Assembly: GCA_022340585.1 (NCBI GenBank)
Contig: JAJDNS010000024.1
Span: 1-64,000 of the forward strand
From: Acidobacteriota bacterium
GTDB lineage: Bacteria; Acidobacteriota; Vicinamibacteria; Fen-336
DNA length: 64,000 nucleotides
Direction of reading: 5' to 3'
The notes below the pieces were generated by a model. The model worked only from the letters and a program-made list of their open reading frames with translations, made no database searches and had not been told where the DNA came from. Positions 24,996-32,365 of this stretch are shown piece by piece (positions within the stretch are counted from its first letter, which is position 1; each line of letters opens with the position of its first letter). The position numbers were made by a program, and so were the translations under genes.

Positions 24996-27764
24996 TCAGA
25001 ACCTCGTCAACGTGGAGTCCCCCAGGGCTCCTTCCGCCCTCACTCTTCCTTTCTCCGTCCCCCCACTCCTCCGTCCCCGCTCCTCCCTCCCCCACTCTTC
25101 CGTCCCCTCCCCCACCAGTGCGGCCAGCCCCAGCAGCACGATCGGCACGCCCACCGCGTCTGGCGATAGTCTCGGGGCCAGGGCGACCCACGCCAGGGCC
25201 GCCAGCCCGGCGAGGGCGAGGGGCGGCGCTTCCCTCCGGCGCAGGAGGGCCAGTGTCACCAGGGCCGCGGCGAGCGGCGCCAGGGCGGCGAGGCCCCGCG
25301 CGGCGGTCGAGTCTTCGACGCCCCAGTACGCCATGACGCTGAACACCCCGACGCCCGCGCCCGGAGACGGAGGCGTGAGGAGCCGCCCGGCGAACGCCGG
25401 GAGGTCCAGAAGCGCCACCGGCAGCACGATCAGGCCGTACGCGAGGGCGCCCGCGCGCAGTGCCGGACGCCACGCTCGGGGCCGGCCCTCCAGCGCCAGC
25501 AGCAGGAGGGGGGCGAGGAGGGCCGCCTGGTGGTCGAGAGCCAACGCCACCCCGGCCAGCAGCCCCGCCGACCCCGCGTGCCCCGCACGCGCGAGCGCCC
25601 AGGCGCCCAGGAGCGCACACAGAGCCAACGCCATCGGCGCTCCGAGGACGGTGCCGAGTGCGAGGGGAGGCAGGAGGAAGGCGAGCCCGAGCACGCTGGG
25701 CTCCCTCTCGCCCTCCGTCCGGCTCACGGCGAGGACACCCAGCACCGCGAGAGCGAAGAGCGCCCACAGCCGGACGTCGCGGCGGTCGACGAGCCGTCCC
25801 AGGGTGGCGAGGATCGAAGGGCCCGGGGGCATGTTCGGTTCATCGGGGAGGATCTCGACCGGTGGCTCCAGCCGGAAGCTGGTCGCGTAGACCTCTCGTC
25901 CCCGTGGGGTGTCCTCCGGGGGTGGAGTGTAGGGGCTGCGGCCGGCGACGAGGCGCTTGGCGTCGCCCGCCGACTGGACCACCGCCGGGTCCTGGGCCCG
26001 GATGAGGCCAGTGCGATCGCCCACCCGCACCACGACCAGAAGGGGCACCGCCACCACGAGCACTGCGGCCAGGGCAACGACGGTGAGACGGAGGCGACGA
26101 CCGGCCCCGGTCATCGCCACCGTCAGCCAGGTGATGGCGAGACCTCCGGCGGTGGCGCTGAAGAGCAGCCCCAGCGCGTCCTGGGTGAGTGCGGGTCCGG
26201 CCCGAGGCGCGAGGGCGGCGGCGAGGCCGCCGAAGCGCGCGGGGAGACCCGCGGCCACGGCCTGGTCCCACGTCGTCCGGAAGACCTGGTGCTCGGCGAT
26301 CTCGACGGCGAGCCCGAACAGGAGGAGCGGCACGAGGGCAAGGTCGGCTCGCAGACGACGCGCGAGGACACCCACCGGCAGCAGAACCGCCGCGGGGATG
26401 AGGTAGTTGGGGTGGACGACGCGCGAGAAGTAGACCGCGGCCACGAGGGCCACGCTCCCGGTGACGAGGGCGGTCTCGGCGCCGCCCTCCCGCATCTGCC
26501 GGTGGACGAGGAGGAGCCCCAGGGGGATGAGGAAGGCGTAGAACGCCGAGAACGAGACGTGGTCGCTCAGGCTCTCCACGAACCCGAAGTAGATCAGGTA
26601 GTTGGCGAAGCCGAACCCCGGGGTGCCCCCAAGGGGGTAGTTGTCACCGCGCAGACCCACGTTGTAGGTGACGATGTCGGCCCAGAAGGCCTCGAAGTCG
26701 ATGGCAGCCACCGGTACGACAATCGTCAGGAAGACGACCGTGGCCGCCGCGAGCGGCCCGACGAGCCGCTTCCAGGTGGCCGGCGCCAGCAGGTCGCGCC
26801 AGCCCCGAGCTCCGCTCACCGCGATGAGCAGGAAGGGGGCAAAGGGCCAGGCAAGCTGCTTGGTGGCGCAGGCGAGGCCGAGAACCGCGCCGGTGAGGAC
26901 GAGCCTTCCCTGCCGCGCCGCGAGGACCGCGGCGAGGATCAGCGCCACGAAGACCAGGTCGTTGGCCCCGAAGATCTGGTGCCAGTAGACGAGGGGGTTG
27001 AGGGCCGCGAGCCCCGCCGCCGCGAGGCGGGCGTCGTCGGCCCGGGGGAGCCTGGCCGTCAGCACGACGACGAGGGCGTAGAAGAGCAGCGTGACGAAGC
27101 GCGGGTCGAAGAACCCGAACACGGCCCTGCTCGCCAGGTAGAACGGCATCATGACGAGGTGCGTCCCGGGGAGGTAGGCGTGGTGGTGCAGGATGGGGTT
27201 GCCACCGTACTCCTCCCAGAAGGCGGAGACGCGAGCCTGTCGCGCCAGCATGGTCCCGGAGTAGTCGGCCGCGTAGGGGCTCTCCCCGGCGAGAAGCACG
27301 TCGAGGGCGAGGGGCAGCTGGACGACACCCCCGTCCTGGCCGTACGGCCGGTCGGTGGCGACGCCCATTCCCACGAGGGCAGCGCTGGGGAGCACGACGA
27401 GGAGAAGCGCGGCCACGACCAACACCCCCGCGCGGGTGGCCGCCCGGGCTCCGAAGATGGCCAACCCGCCGTAGGCGAGGGCGAGCAGAGTGGCACACCC
27501 GGCAAGGAGGAGGGCCACCGGGTCGCGGTCGAGTGACCCCGAAGGGTCGGGAAGCAGCGGGCCGAGCCAGGCCGCCGCCGCTTCGAGGCGAGGGTCGTGA
27601 AAGAGCCGCCAGGCCAGGACCCGAAGAGGGTCGAACAGCGAGAGGTCACGCGCGACGAGAAGAAGGAGACCGGGGATGACCGCCGCGTCGAGGGGGAAAC
27701 GTCGGGGCGTGCTCAGACCTCGTCGTCCGACACTTCGACCGGCACCGGTGCCCCGCAGGAGCAC
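24996..27764 (-). CDS. Large polytopic membrane protein, GT-C/DUF2029-like, internally duplicated
   Basis: About 922 residues with some 20 hydrophobic helices. The first half resembles glycosyltransferase-87/DUF2029 mannosyltransferases: [71 protein letters not shown]. The second half repeats the plan in weaker form ([37 protein letters not shown]), suggesting duplication and divergence. It would use a polyprenyl-phosphate sugar donor at the outer face of the membrane. The start is uncertain. GTG 27764 with GGAG 6 nt upstream overlaps the zinc-ribbon gene by about 50 nt; a CTG overlapping that gene's stop is the other choice. The last 30 residues are encoded by a purine-rich repeat and look unlike protein-coding sequence. 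Confidence 0.75.
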   Translation of the reverse strand: MLLRGTGAGRSVGRRGLSTPRRFPLDAAVIPGLLLLVARDLSLFDPLRVLAWRLFHDPRLEAAAAWLGPLLPDPSGSLDRDPVALLLAGCATLLALAYGGLAIFGARAATRAGVLVVAALLLVVLPSAALVGMGVATDRPYGQDGGVVQLPLALDVLLAGESPYAADYSGTMLARQARVSAFWEEYGGNPILHHHAYLPGTHLVMMPFYLASRAVFGFFDPRFVTLLFYALVVVLTARLPRADDARLAAAGLAALNPLVYWHQIFGANDLVFVALILAAVLAARQGRLVLTGAVLGLACATKQLAWPFAPFLLIAVSGARGWRDLLAPATWKRLVGPLAAATVVFLTIVVPVAAIDFEAFWADIVTYNVGLRGDNYPLGGTPGFGFANYLIYFGFVESLSDHVSFSAFYAFLIPLGLLLVHRQMREGGAETALVTGSVALVAAVYFSRVVHPNYLIPAAVLLPVGVLARRLRADLALVPLLLFGLAVEIAEHQVFRTTWDQAVAAGLPARFGGLAAALAPRAGPALTQDALGLLFSATAGGLAITWLTVAMTGAGRRLRLTVVALAAVLVVAVPLLVVVRVGDRTGLIRAQDPAVVQSAGDAKRLVAGRSPYTPPPEDTPRGREVYATSFRLEPPVEILPDEPNMPPGPSILATLGRLVDRRDVRLWALFALAVLGVLAVSRTEGEREPSVLGLAFLLPPLALGTVLGAPMALALCALLGAWALARAGHAGSAGLLAGVALALDHQAALLAPLLLLALEGRPRAWRPALRAGALAYGLIVLPVALLDLPAFAGRLLTPPSPGAGVGVFSVMAYWGVEDSTAARGLAALAPLAAALVTLALLRRREAPPLALAGLAALAWVALAPRLSPDAVGVPIVLLGLAALVGEGTEEWGREERGRRSGGTEKGRVRAEGALGDSTLTRF
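25062..25107. repeat. Polypyrimidine tract with 29-bp-period repeat
   Basis: The stretch 25027-25115 is nearly all C and T on the plus strand. cccactcctccgtcccc (25062-25078) recurs as cccactcttccgtcccc (25091-25107) with one mismatch. It lies at the 3' end of the membrane glycosyltransferase-like gene and about 70 nt past tRNA-Leu. Confidence 0.7.
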
Positions 27765-27925
27765 ACGAGGCTCCGCACCTTCCACTCGATCTTGAGGAGC
27801 CGCCCGCAGGCCGGACAGCCGATGTAGCGACCGGCCTCGAAGCTCTTGACGATGCGGCCCCCACCGACAGGGCGATTCCCGGTCGCCGGGTTCCGCCGCC
27901 GCGGCCATCGATTCAGCAGCGCCAC
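27713..27925 (-). CDS. Small zinc-ribbon protein
   Basis: 70 residues starting with GTG. Two Cys pairs, GCPACGR and VCSCG, separated by about 18 residues, form a zinc-ribbon: [40 protein letters not shown]. Such proteins bind nucleic acid or partner proteins, but the role is unknown. The gene overlaps the start of the downstream membrane glycosyltransferase-like gene. MFS transporter gene lies upstream on the same strand. Confidence 0.6.
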   Translation of the reverse strand: MALLNRWPRRRNPATGNRPVGGGRIVKSFEAGRYIGCPACGRLLKIEWKVRSLVCSCGAPVPVEVSDDEV

Positions 27926-27972
27926 GCTCGCGAGCTTACGCCCCGCCTTGGAGGGCGGTCAAGCGAGCGGGC

Positions 27973-29178
27973 TCACAGCGCGCGCAGGGCCCGGTGGCGT
28001 ACGAGCAGGAGAGCCGCCAGGGCCACGAGGAGGGCCGAGTAGACGGCGAGGACCGGGGGGGCACCGGCGTTGCGGACGAAGACACCGGCGACCAGGCTGC
28101 CGAGAGGCATCCCTCCCCGGAAGGCGAGCCCGTAGATGGAGAGAACGCGACCCCGGAGCTCCTCGGGTGCGTATTCCTGGACGAGGGAGCTGAGGGTGGA
28201 CATCGCGGCGGTGACCGTGAACCCGGACCCGACGAGAAGGGCCATCGAGACCCACTGCCACCGGGAGAGGACGGCCCCGATCGTCACCAGGCCGAACACC
28301 ACGAGGTACACGAGGGTGAGCCGGCCCCGCCCCGACGCGGTCCCACGGTGGGCGGTGGTGAGCGCCCCCACGATCGCCCCGACGCCCATGCTCGTGAGGA
28401 GGAGGCTGTAGCCGGAGGCACCGGTCCCCAGGACGTCGCCGGCGATGGTCGGCAGGAAGGTGACGAGGGGGAAGCTGAGGAAGCTCGTCGCAGCGGCGAG
28501 CAGCGCGAAGGTCCTCAGGAGCGGCGTCTCGGCGACGTGGCGGATTCCGGTCCGGAGGCCTTCGCGCAGGTTCTCCCCGGTCGTCGCGACCACCGGGAAC
28601 CGGATGAACCACAGGACCAGGATCACCACGACGAAGGAGCCCGCGTTGGCCACGAAGCAGGCCCCGGTCCCCGCGTGGGCCAGCAGCAGTCCGGCGATGA
28701 CCGGACCAATGGCCCGCGAGGTGTTGAACTGGAGTGAGTTGAGGGCGACGGCGTTGGGGATGTGCTCGCGCGGGACCAGGCTGGGGAGCACGGCCTGATA
28801 GGTGGGAGCCGACTGGGACTGGGTGAGACCGGAGAGGAACGCGACGACCAGGATCGCCACGATCCCGAGATGACCGAGGTAGAAGAGAACGGCGAGGGCG
28901 CCCGCCAGCAGCATCTGGACGACCTGCGAGGTCAGGAGGATACGCCGGCGGTCGACCCGGTCCGCCACCGCCCCCCCCACGAGCATGAGAGCGAGCAGGG
29001 GCACGTCCTGGGCGAAACGGCGCAGACCCAGGTAGAACGGGTCGCCGGTCTGGACGTGGATCAGCCAGGACAGGGCCACGTCCTGGACCCAGGTCCCGAT
29101 GCTCGAAAGGAAGGCCCCGATCCACAGGAGGCGGAAGCTCCGGTGCTCGAACGCCGCGAGAAAGCCCGGCGGCTTCAT
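27973..29178 (-). CDS. MFS transporter, EntS-like (MFS_3) exporter family
   Basis: The 401-residue protein has about 12 membrane helices and MFS_3 motifs: FEHRSFRLLWIGAFLSSIGT near the N-terminus, VGGAVADRVDRRRILL (loop 2-3 signature), LNSLQFNTSRAIGPVIAGLL, and PEELRGRVLSIYGLAFRGGM. Family members such as EntS export siderophores or drugs. The substrate here is unknown. It is divergent from the zinc-ribbon/TM gene at 29194, with only 15 nt between the start codons. Confidence 0.88.
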   Translation of the reverse strand: MKPPGFLAAFEHRSFRLLWIGAFLSSIGTWVQDVALSWLIHVQTGDPFYLGLRRFAQDVPLLALMLVGGAVADRVDRRRILLTSQVVQMLLAGALAVLFYLGHLGIVAILVVAFLSGLTQSQSAPTYQAVLPSLVPREHIPNAVALNSLQFNTSRAIGPVIAGLLLAHAGTGACFVANAGSFVVVILVLWFIRFPVVATTGENLREGLRTGIRHVAETPLLRTFALLAAATSFLSFPLVTFLPTIAGDVLGTGASGYSLLLTSMGVGAIVGALTTAHRGTASGRGRLTLVYLVVFGLVTIGAVLSRWQWVSMALLVGSGFTVTAAMSTLSSLVQEYAPEELRGRVLSIYGLAFRGGMPLGSLVAGVFVRNAGAPPVLAVYSALLVALAALLLVRHRALRAL

Positions 29179-29181
29179 CTA

Positions 29182-29187
29182 TATACT
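29182..29187 (+). promoter_or_regulatory. -10 box for a probable leaderless transcript
   Basis: TATACT ends 6 nt before the GTG at 29194, putting the predicted transcription start on the start codon. No ribosome-binding site is present. The -35 region is weak. Confidence 0.45.
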
Positions 29188-29193
29188 GCGGCG

Positions 29194-29481
29194 GTGAGCT
29201 TCCCGTGCCCCGGCTGCGACGCACCGATCGCCGGGCGTCCCGACCGCCTCCTTCTCCGCTGCGGCGCCTGCGGGGCCCGGCTGCGCAGCCGCGCCGTGGA
29301 AACGAGCGCCTCCTCCCCTCTCTTCGAGGTCCAGGTCACGGGCCGACCGGAGACGCTCCGGCGGGTCGAGATCCCCTGGGACGAGGCGGAGCGGCGCCGT
29401 CTCTCCTCGTGGTTGCTCGTGGCCTCGGTCGTGACCGTCGCCCTCGTCCTGGTCCTCTTCGTGCTCGCCCGGATGCTCTGA
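29194..29481 (+). CDS. Zinc-ribbon protein with C-terminal membrane helix
   Basis: 95 residues from GTG. The N-terminus has a four-cysteine ribbon, CPGCDAPI ... CGACGARL. A charged middle is followed by a C-terminal helix (LLVASVVTVALVLVLFVLA). The arrangement is like MJ0042-type zinc-ribbon proteins, which are small membrane-associated cytosolic domains of unknown role. The track ORF extends upstream to 28762 but would run antisense through the MFS gene. Confidence 0.7.
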   Translation: MSFPCPGCDAPIAGRPDRLLLRCGACGARLRSRAVETSASSPLFEVQVTGRPETLRRVEIPWDEAERRRLSSWLLVASVVTVALVLVLFVLARML

Positions 29482-29511
29482 CGCTCGGAACGAGAACGAG
29501 CGGAATGGGTG

Positions 29512-29619
29512 CTAGGGATTCTTCCCGCCCTTTCGCGCCGCCGCCGCCTTCCGGCGCTGCTTGCGCGCCTTCTTGCGGCGGTGCCGACGGCGGCGGATCT
29601 CTCTCGCTCTCTCGATCAT
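29512..29619 (-). CDS. 35-residue very basic peptide, not in ORF track
   Basis: ATG 29619 overlaps the stop of the MshEN protein gene in an ATGA, and the frame ends with TAG at 29512. The peptide begins MIERAREIRRRRHRRKKARK; 18 of 35 residues are Arg or Lys. It resembles very small ribosome-associated or RNA-binding basic proteins, but I cannot assign a family. The translational-coupling overlap and the stop at a natural end support a real gene. The ORF track omitted it because it is short. Confidence 0.55.
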   Translation of the reverse strand: MIERAREIRRRRHRRKKARKQRRKAAAARKGGKNP

Positions 29620-30641
29620 CCGTCCCTCTTCTTGCTGGAGTTCTTGCCGTTCCCGGTCGGGGACACGGCTTCCTTCTTCGCCTCGGCCACACGCGTCCGG
29701 ATGATGCGCAGGTAGGCCCGGGGGATCTTCTGCATGTGGGCCATGAGCTGGCCCAGGTCGGCACGTCCCGCCCCTCGTGCTCCGCTGTCACCCCAGATGA
29801 GGTTCACCATGCGCCCCCGGACCGCGACCGGCAGGAGGGCGGCAGTGGTCCCGGGCTTCTTGCCGATGGCCGCGAGGAACTTCAGGTTCGTCTCCTCCGA
29901 GCCGGGCCGACCCACGAAGACCGTACGGTTGCGGGTCACGCCCTGGAAGACCGAGGGGAGGTCCAGGGGAATGCGCAGGGCGGCGGCGCGGGCCCGGTCC
30001 ATCTTCTCTCCGGCCCCGTCCCACCCGATGAGCCAGGGCTCGCGCACGATGAAGAACACCACGCGCTTGAAGTAGCACAGCCCGAGGCTCAGGACGGCCG
30101 CCACCACCTCGTCGCGAGTGGTGGCGGTTTCGATCGCGGCCGCCGCCTCGTCGGGGTCCTTCTTCCGCGGGGGAGGCGCGGGCGGGGCCTCGTCGCCGTG
30201 GGTGTCGGTGAACCGCCAGCGATCGTCGATCCCGAAGTGCTCGCGGAGCATCCGGACCATCCGGAACTCCGGGACGACGAGGGGGCGGACGATGTAGCCG
30301 AGGGAGTAGCCCACGCGGGCGACGGCCTCGTGGTCGCCAGGATCGACCATCCCCAGGAAGAGGGTCTGGCCGCGCAGCTTCCAGGGAATGACCTTGAAAC
30401 GGGTGACCAGCTTGTGGGGGACGAGGGTGATCGCCTCGGGGTTGAAGGCGTCGGGGTCAGCCGCCGGGACCCCGTACGCGCGCGTCAGGGCTTCCGACAG
30501 GCGCTCCTCGGTGATGAAGCCCAGCTCGTGGAGGCTCGTCCCCAGCCGCCCGCCGTAGAGCACCTGGTGCTGGATGGCCTCCTGGAGCTGCGCGTCGCTG
30601 ATGACCCCGCGGTCACGAAGGATCCGTCCCAGGATCGACAG
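29616..30641 (-). CDS. Stand-alone MshEN (GspE N-terminal) protein with GAF-like C-terminus
   Basis: Residues 1-145 form a T2SS/MshE N-terminal domain with two tandem units: LGRILRDRGVISDAQLQEAI and RLGTSLHELGFITEERLSEA. In MshE-type proteins this RLGxxLxxxGxxxxxxLxxxL pattern binds cyclic di-GMP. The C-terminal 150 residues are GAF-like (VVAAVLSLGLCYFKRVVFFI, GRPGSEETNLKFLAAIGKKP). No ATPase domain is present. The start is taken as CTG 30641 because it begins the domain as in homologues (LSILGRIL), has GAGGAGG 7 nt upstream and a TAGAAT box 26 nt upstream. Upstream ATGs precede that box. The EAL phosphodiesterase gene is divergent next door. Confidence 0.8.
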   Translation of the reverse strand: MSILGRILRDRGVISDAQLQEAIQHQVLYGGRLGTSLHELGFITEERLSEALTRAYGVPAADPDAFNPEAITLVPHKLVTRFKVIPWKLRGQTLFLGMVDPGDHEAVARVGYSLGYIVRPLVVPEFRMVRMLREHFGIDDRWRFTDTHGDEAPPAPPPRKKDPDEAAAAIETATTRDEVVAAVLSLGLCYFKRVVFFIVREPWLIGWDGAGEKMDRARAAALRIPLDLPSVFQGVTRNRTVFVGRPGSEETNLKFLAAIGKKPGTTAALLPVAVRGRMVNLIWGDSGARGAGRADLGQLMAHMQKIPRAYLRIIRTRVAEAKKEAVSPTGNGKNSSKKRDG

Positions 30642-30666
30642 AGGTCCACCTCCTCGAGAGCGCCGT

Positions 30667-30672
30667 ATTCTA
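30667..30672 (-). promoter_or_regulatory. -10 box upstream of the MshEN gene
   Basis: TAGAAT on the minus strand. Predicted transcription start is near 30660, giving a 19-nt leader that contains GAGGAGG before the CTG start. No clear -35. Confidence 0.4.
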
Positions 30673-30780
30673 GCCCGGATTGCCCATGAGGCCGTCCGCC
30701 GTGGCGCCGCGCCGCCCTCGCGGCCGTCGGCCTCTGGACCAGCTTTGACTCCCGAGCTATCATTCGCCGGTCCCGCGTCC

Positions 30781-32022
30781 ATGCCCGAGCCCATCGCCCC
30801 CTACTACGAGCGGTTGCCCGATCTCGACCGCGAGTTGACCGAACGTGGCAGCCTGGGACTGCTCGTCCTCGACGCGTCCCTTCTTCGCAGCATCGAAGAC
30901 CGCTACGGGCTTCAGGCCTACGAGGAGGTCCGGCAGCGGATGCTCACCATCATCGAGGACGCACGGGGGAAGGACTACCGGGCGGGAGACATCCTGTGCC
31001 TCGAGCGGCCGAGGGGGCTGCGATTCCTCTTTCTTCTCGAGCGCAAGAGGCGGCGGAACGTCCCGCTGTCGGTGGCCGATCTCCGAGCGGCCCGAGCGCG
31101 AGTCATGTCGTCACTGGTGCCCAGCATCGCCCGGGCGGCGTTTCCCTACATCAAGCCCGGAGACCGCTGCGATCGCCCCGAGGTGGGCCACGGGCTCGCG
31201 GTCTTCAACCCCCTCCTGCATCCGGCTCGTATGGTGGAGCGCGCCTTCGAGGACGCGCTCGCTCAGGCCGCGCACCAGCGCCGCTCCGACGAGCTGCTGG
31301 TCCTGGAGCGGCTCCAGGACGTGCTCCTGCGTGAGCGAGTCGTGACCGCATACCAGCGTATCTTCCGGATGAAGGACGACACGATCCTGGGGGCCGAGGC
31401 CCTCTCGCGGGGCCCCCGGGGCTCCGGGCTCGACACCGCTGACGCCCTGTTCGGGGCCGCCAGAAGCCACGGCCTCGAGGTGGAGCTGGACCGGCTCTGC
31501 CGTCGCCGGGCATTGCTCGCCTCGGTCGGACGCGTCCCCTCGAGCGCGAAGATCTTCGTCAACACCCTGCCCGCCACCATGAGGGATCCCCAGTTCCGGG
31601 GGAAGGCCCTCATCGATTTCCTCGACCGTGCCCAGGTCTCTCCCGACCGTATCGTCATCGAGATCACCGAGAAGCTGATGATCGAGAACTACGCGCTCTT
31701 CCGGGAGACGATGGCCGATTTCACCCAGCTGGGGATGTCCTTCGCGGTCGACGACGTGGGAGCCGGCTACTCGGGGCTCGAGTCGATCCACAAGCTCAAG
31801 CCGAGCTACATCAAGATCGATATGGGCCTGGTTCAGGACGTCCACGTCAGCACCGTCAATCGGGCAATGGCCAAGGCCATCATCACCCTCGGACACAGGA
31901 TCGGGGCCGAGGTGATCGCGGAGGGCATCCAGAGCGAGGAGGAGCTGCAGGTCCTTCGCGCCCTCGGGGTCGACTTCGGCCAGGGCTACCACCTCGCCCG
32001 TCCCGACACCGACCAGGGATAG
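30781..32022 (+). CDS. EAL-domain cyclic di-GMP phosphodiesterase
   Basis: 413 residues. The N-terminal 170 look like a degenerate GGDEF-like or sensory region (GSLGLLVLDASLLRSIEDRY) without a GGDEF motif. The EAL domain (about 175-410) keeps the metal and catalytic set: GAEALSRG, IFVNTLPATM, IVIEITEKLM, FAVDDVGAGYSGLESIHK, SYIKIDMGLV, VIAEGIQSEEEL, and QGYHLARP. It should hydrolyse c-di-GMP to pGpG. ATG 30781 is the first codon of the recognisable protein. The track extension to 30574 is antisense to the MshEN gene. It is divergent from that predicted c-di-GMP reader. Confidence 0.9.
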   Translation: MPEPIAPYYERLPDLDRELTERGSLGLLVLDASLLRSIEDRYGLQAYEEVRQRMLTIIEDARGKDYRAGDILCLERPRGLRFLFLLERKRRRNVPLSVADLRAARARVMSSLVPSIARAAFPYIKPGDRCDRPEVGHGLAVFNPLLHPARMVERAFEDALAQAAHQRRSDELLVLERLQDVLLRERVVTAYQRIFRMKDDTILGAEALSRGPRGSGLDTADALFGAARSHGLEVELDRLCRRRALLASVGRVPSSAKIFVNTLPATMRDPQFRGKALIDFLDRAQVSPDRIVIEITEKLMIENYALFRETMADFTQLGMSFAVDDVGAGYSGLESIHKLKPSYIKIDMGLVQDVHVSTVNRAMAKAIITLGHRIGAEVIAEGIQSEEELQVLRALGVDFGQGYHLARPDTDQG

Positions 32023-32035
32023 GAGAGCCGGGGGC

Positions 32036-32365
32036 CTACTCCTCCGGGCGCCCTCCGGGAGCGGGCTCGGACAGGTGAAAGCGGCACTTCGCCCGGGCGA
32101 ACCGGACCTCGTCGCCGTCGGCGAGGTCCCGATAGTGCACGATCTCGCCGTTGACGCGGGTGTAGTTGGTGGAGTCGAGGTCGACCACGACCCAGGCGTC
32201 ATCGCGCCACTCGATGCGAGCATGCCGTCGGGAGACGAGGGGTTCGTCGATCAGGATGGGCGCGTCCTCCCGGCCCACCACCAGGGCGTCCTGGTCGAGG
32301 GGGAACTCGACCCGCTCCCCGTCCGGGCGCTCCCAGACGAGACGGGCGGCCGCAGGGGAGGTCAC
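32036..32365 (-). CDS. FHA-domain protein
   Basis: GTG 32365 overlaps the stop of the PEGA-PDZ gene (GTGA). The 109 residues are essentially a single FHA domain: LVVGREDAPILIDEPLVSRR, HARIEWRDDAWVVVDLDSTN, YTRVNGE. The GR, SRRH and TNYxxVNG signatures needed for phosphothreonine binding are present. As the last gene of the operon with a Ser/Thr kinase and a PP2C phosphatase, it is a likely reader of phosphorylation in this pathway. Confidence 0.88.
   Translation of the reverse strand: MTSPAAARLVWERPDGERVEFPLDQDALVVGREDAPILIDEPLVSRRHARIEWRDDAWVVVDLDSTNYTRVNGEIVHYRDLADGDEVRFARAKCRFHLSEPAPGGRPEE

Noticed and set aside
25530-27536. 668-residue plus-strand ORF opposite the membrane glycosyltransferase
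   Set aside because: Highly charged Glu/Arg/Gly translation mirrors hydrophobic codons on the other strand.
29174-29185. TATATA-like sequence on the minus strand before the MFS gene
   Set aside because: It lies directly against the ATG, too close to serve as a -10 box for that start; the overlapping plus-strand TATACT is better placed.
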